Positions 60,456 through 64,000 of a DNA stretch of 64,000 bases are shown here, in pieces. The translations under genes were made by a program, and so were the position numbers. The stretch's first letter is position 1. Each line of letters starts with the position of its first letter. This DNA comes from Hyperoplus lanceolatus (lineage: Eukaryota; Chordata; Actinopteri; Uranoscopiformes; Ammodytidae): NCBI GenBank assembly GCA_026929865.2, contig CM049396.1, forward strand, positions 23,145,001 through 23,209,000, given 5' to 3'. The notes under the pieces were generated by a model, which did no database searches, was not told the origin of the DNA, and saw only the letters and a list, made by a program, of their open reading frames with translations.

Positions 60456-62051
60456 CAGTGCCTTGCAAAAGTATTCATACCCCCTTGACATTTTCGACGT
60501 ACATTTATTTTATTGGGATTTTATGTGATAGACCAACACAAAGTGGCACATAATTGTGAAGTGGAATGAAAATGAAACATGGTTTAAAAAAAATATATAA
60601 ATAAAAAACTGAAAAGTGTGACGTGCTTAAGTATTCAGCCCCCAGAGTCACTGCTTTGTAGAACCACCTATCGCTGCAATTACAGCTGCAAATGTATTTG
60701 GGGTATGTCTCCACCAGCTTTGTCAATCTACAGACTGACATTTTTGCCCATTCTTCTTTAAAAAATAGCTTGAGCTTCAGATTTAGCATCAGATTGGATG
60801 GAGAGTGTTTGTGAACAGCAATTTTCAAGTCTTTCTCAATTGTATTGAGGTCTCAACTTTGACTGGACCATTCTAACACATAACTATGCCTTGATTTAAA
60901 CCATTCCATAGTAGATCTGGCTGTATTTTTAGGCAAATTGTCTCTCTGAAAGGTGAACCTCCACCTAGTCTCAAGTATTTTGCAGACTCTAACAGGTTTT
61001 CTGTCCTGTATTTGACTCCATCCATCTTCCCATCAACTCTAAACAGCTTCCCTCTTCCCTGCTGAAGAAAAGCATCCCCATAGCATGATGCTGCCACCAC
61101 CATGTTTCACGTTGAGGATGGTGTGTATAGGGTGATGTGCAGTGTTAGTTTCCGCCACACATTGCATTTTGCATTCAAGCCAAAAACTTCAATTTTGGTC
61201 TCATCTGAATATGCTGTGTTCCCCGCATGGCTTGTGGCAAGTGTTGGAGGAAGGTGCTCTAGTCAGATGAGACCAAAATTTAAGTTTTTGGCCTTAACGC
61301 AAAGTGCAATGTGTGGCAGAAAACTAACACTGCACATCACCCTGAACACACCATCCCCACCGTGAAACATGGTGGTGGCAGCATCATGCTGTTGGGGTCC
61401 TGTTCTTCAGCAGGGATAGGGAAACTGGTCAGAGTTGATGGGAAGAAGTATGGAGCCAAATACAGGGCAGAAAAACCTGTTAGAGTCTGCAAAAGACTTG
61501 AGACTGGGGTGGAGGTTCACCTTCAAGCAGGAAAACTACCATAAACATACAGCCAGATTTACTATGGAATGGTTCAAATCAAAGCATAGTCATGTGTTAG
61601 AATGGCCCAGTCAAAGTACAGACCTCAATACAATTGAGAATATCTGGAAAGACTTAAAACTGCTGTTGACAGATGCTCTCCATCCAATCTGATGCTGAAT
61701 CTGAAGCTTGAGCTATTTTACAAAGAAGAATGGGCAAACATATCAGTCTCTAGATGGGCAAAGCTGGCGGAGACATACCCCAATAGACTTGCAGCTGTTA
61801 TTGCAGCGATAGGTGGTTCTACAACATATTGACTCAGGGGGGCTGAATACTTATGCACGCCACGCTTTTCAGTTTTTTATTTCTAAAAAAAAGTTTAAAA
61901 CCATATTTCATTTTCATTCCACTTCACAATGATGCACCACTGTGTGTTGGTCTATCACATGAAATCCCAATAAAATAAATGTACGTGCGTGGGTTTAATG
62001 TGACAAAATGTGGAAAATTCCAAGGGGTATGAATACTTTTGCAAGCCACTG
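60456..62051. mobile_element. Tc1-derived 1.6-kb palindrome
   Basis: The ends CAGTGCCTTGCAAAAGTATT and its inverted counterpart are flanked by TA (60454-60455 and 62052-62053). The left half carries antisense, and the right half sense, copies of the same transposase region; for instance VLEWPSQSTDLNTIENIWKD is read on the plus strand near 61590-61650, and its complement lies at about 60850-60890. The centre is an inverted pair around TTTTGGTCTCATCTGA at about 61195 and 61265. It is therefore two head-to-head arms of about 0.75 kb with a short loop. No intact transposase is present. It lies just upstream of the csnk2a1 5' UTR exon. Confidence 0.8.
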
Positions 62052-62053
62052 TA

Positions 62054-64000
62054 TTTCAACAAAGGTGTCTTCAGTGTATGCTTCCTGTATAAAAAAAAAA
62101 CTTGAGTGAATGATTAAATACAGTTGCTGTGCATTTCTGCAGCAGTCAAGAAAACCTTTTTGCTTTGCGCTCCATCACCTTTTTAGCTATTTCTCTCCAG
62201 CTTTTACTAACCCACACATACACCCGTGCGTTTTCACACATTTAATATTCAAGTCCATGTACTGGACAATTAATTACTAATCGACTTGTATTTCCGGTGC
62301 CGACTAGTGGGGCAGCGGGTGTTAAAACGTTTAACCGACAAGTCATGTTCACAGTGACGTGCGGTCAGACAGATCCAGCAAAAAAACTCAAATAAAAATT
62401 CTATATGTAATCCGCGATTACTTTAAAACAGTGTAGACATTTTGATGAGAAAGGTGGGGCAGTTTGTAAGTTACGTCAAAATAAGCAGTGCTTTTGCTGC
62501 CTATTCATTGTGGACCACAAGCAAAAAAATATTTTTGTGCATGTGCACTTCGTTTTGTATTCTTTAACATGTTCGCAAACAGGATGACGTAAATATGGTA
62601 TGCTGAAACCTTTACTTTACATATCATACATGGACCAATTAAAATCGAGATATTACTAGACATTTACGCAGCTTGGACAGTTTGCAGCAGAAACGGGGAC
62701 AAACCATGTTCGAGCCTTTCAAACGGACAGGTAGCCTACATGGACCGAAGGATCGGCTAGCTAGCTGTGCTGTCAGTCAGACTAGATTACTATCGGCTTG
62801 CTTCATTCAGCCAGGGAGTCAGATTAGTGAGTCAGAAACTATTTTTGGGTGTATTGAATAATAAGTTTGGATGAATTGATGCCGAGTGCAGGCCATTCTG
62901 CATTTTATATTCAATTGAGCAGTTGTGTTTTCAATGTTGCTGACGGACAAACGTAATTGGACGCTGTGCAATAATTGCTGATAAAGAGATGGATACATTC
63001 TGATGCTGTACAGGTCCATGGAACATATGCTACTGGTATATTATCTATTAAGATATAGTTTATGGAGTTGCCAGTAGTCCTACAGAATAGTGAGTATTGT
63101 CTTTTAATTTGAAGCTAAACAGAAGTAGTTGTTTTAATCGGCGAAGTTTTGACTCGTTCCCCTACGTATTGTCGGCCCTTGGTGTGAGGGACGAGTCGAT
63201 GCGATGTTTAATCATTTAGTCCAGGGGTTTTCAAAGTGTGAGCGAGTGGGCCCCCCTTCAGAGAACAAATTTCAGTTGAGCCCCCCACTAAAAAAAGTTC
63301 TCAATCCAATTGTGTTTTGAATGATCTTTTAATTATTTTACACATTTTAAACATCTTTTTGAAACATTCTAAAACATCTTTATGCGTTTTTAAAAACATT
63401 TTAACATCTTTATCTAAGTTTGTTTTTGTTTTTTAAAATACATTTGAACATCTTAATCCAATGGTTTAATCCTGCTTCCTTTAAGCATGGATAGTAGTGA
63501 CTGAGTGTGCAGCGGAGTGAGAAAGATAGGCAGACAGACTCGCCCAAATATTTGACTATTGTTAAATGTCCTTCACACACCCAGTGTTTTTTCGCTAGTG
63601 CCTCCAATGTCCAGCTGGATGAAAATAGTAGCCATCCGAGGTCCTGACCGTCCTATGGGAGTCCGGGTGTATGCCCCCCAAGAGATTTTTTTTTACCTTT
63701 TTAAAGTGAAATGCATGAATCTGGTGCACTTTGAGAGGAAAATTTAGAGGCTAAATATGAGGAATTTTGTGTGAACAAATAATTTGGAGACACTGGGTCG
63801 GATGAATTAGAAGCTATTGAAGAAAGACACATGAATTTTCCATAAAAATATTAATTTAAAATAAAATATTATGCAGGGTCCTCTGGGTTGGGCACAAGGG
63901 CGTAGGAACCGGGGGGGACGTGTCCCCTCCAATATTGGAGACAGGCGCATTTGTCCCCCCCAAAAATGATACCGCGAGGAGAAAAATATTTGATTTTGAA
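62054..64000. other. Right flank; repeats, no gene seen
   Basis: No supported exon was found, although the csnk2a1 first exon and promoter could be here. At 63222 a CAGGGGTTTTCAAAGTGTGA word followed by runs of C resembles the end of a hAT-type element. From about 63890 the sequence GGGCGTAGGAACCGGGGGGG and ACGTGTCCCC looks like another fish repeat cut by the window edge. Confidence 0.4.

Noticed and set aside
61102..61692. Three open frames with Tc1-like residues
   Set aside because: They are short, broken pieces of the palindromic Tc1 derivative and not a functional transposase.

Overview
The window is vertebrate nuclear DNA, almost certainly from a ray-finned fish (probably a teleost). 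Four multi-exon genes with GT-AG introns are embedded in a very dense mixture of DNA transposons, MITEs, LINE 3' ends and long (CA)n tracts. The genes cover roughly 22.3-60.4 kb. All four are recognisable orthologues of mammalian genes; human TP53RK and SLC2A10 are neighbours on chromosome 20, which also carries UBE2V1 and CSNK2A1 (from memory), so this looks like a conserved syntenic block.

Layout. 1-22 kb holds no host gene that I can see. It is dominated by an 11.1 kb nested transposon (3244-14390): a Harbinger-like element with 3-bp CWG flanks, split by a 9.8 kb palindromic fold-back element. The arms of the fold-back run into a ~169-bp satellite, with a 5'-truncated L1 (perfect 14-bp target duplication) inside one arm. 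LINE tails and a 1.1 kb element with TATA flanks follow. 22.6-29.0 kb: a ube2v1-like gene on the minus strand (4 exons, 146 aa). 30.7-33.3 kb: tp53rk, minus strand (2 exons, 246 aa). 36.5-44.3 kb: slc2a10 (GLUT10), plus strand (5 coding exons, 545 aa), divergent from tp53rk. 47.1-60.4 kb: csnk2a1, minus strand (12 coding exons plus a 5' UTR exon, 393 aa), tail-to-tail with slc2a10. 60.4-64 kb: repeats and unassigned sequence, probably csnk2a1 5' region.

Functionally the genes are unrelated housekeeping or cell-biology genes: a ubiquitin E2 variant for K63 chains, the KEOPS/tRNA-t6A kinase Bud32, a facilitative hexose/dehydroascorbate transporter, and the catalytic subunit of protein kinase CK2. 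The interest lies in how mobile DNA has shaped them. A Harbinger-like insertion ends 14 bp before the last slc2a10 exon. A (TG)n tract abuts a ube2v1 splice acceptor. (GT)n tracts sit where GU-rich polyadenylation downstream elements belong in two genes. Several fold-back elements lie in the csnk2a1 introns, 5' region and 3' flank, including a DD38E Tc1-like copy broken by only one visible frameshift. All exon joins were inferred by reading splice sites and matching remembered protein families; no alignment or search was run.
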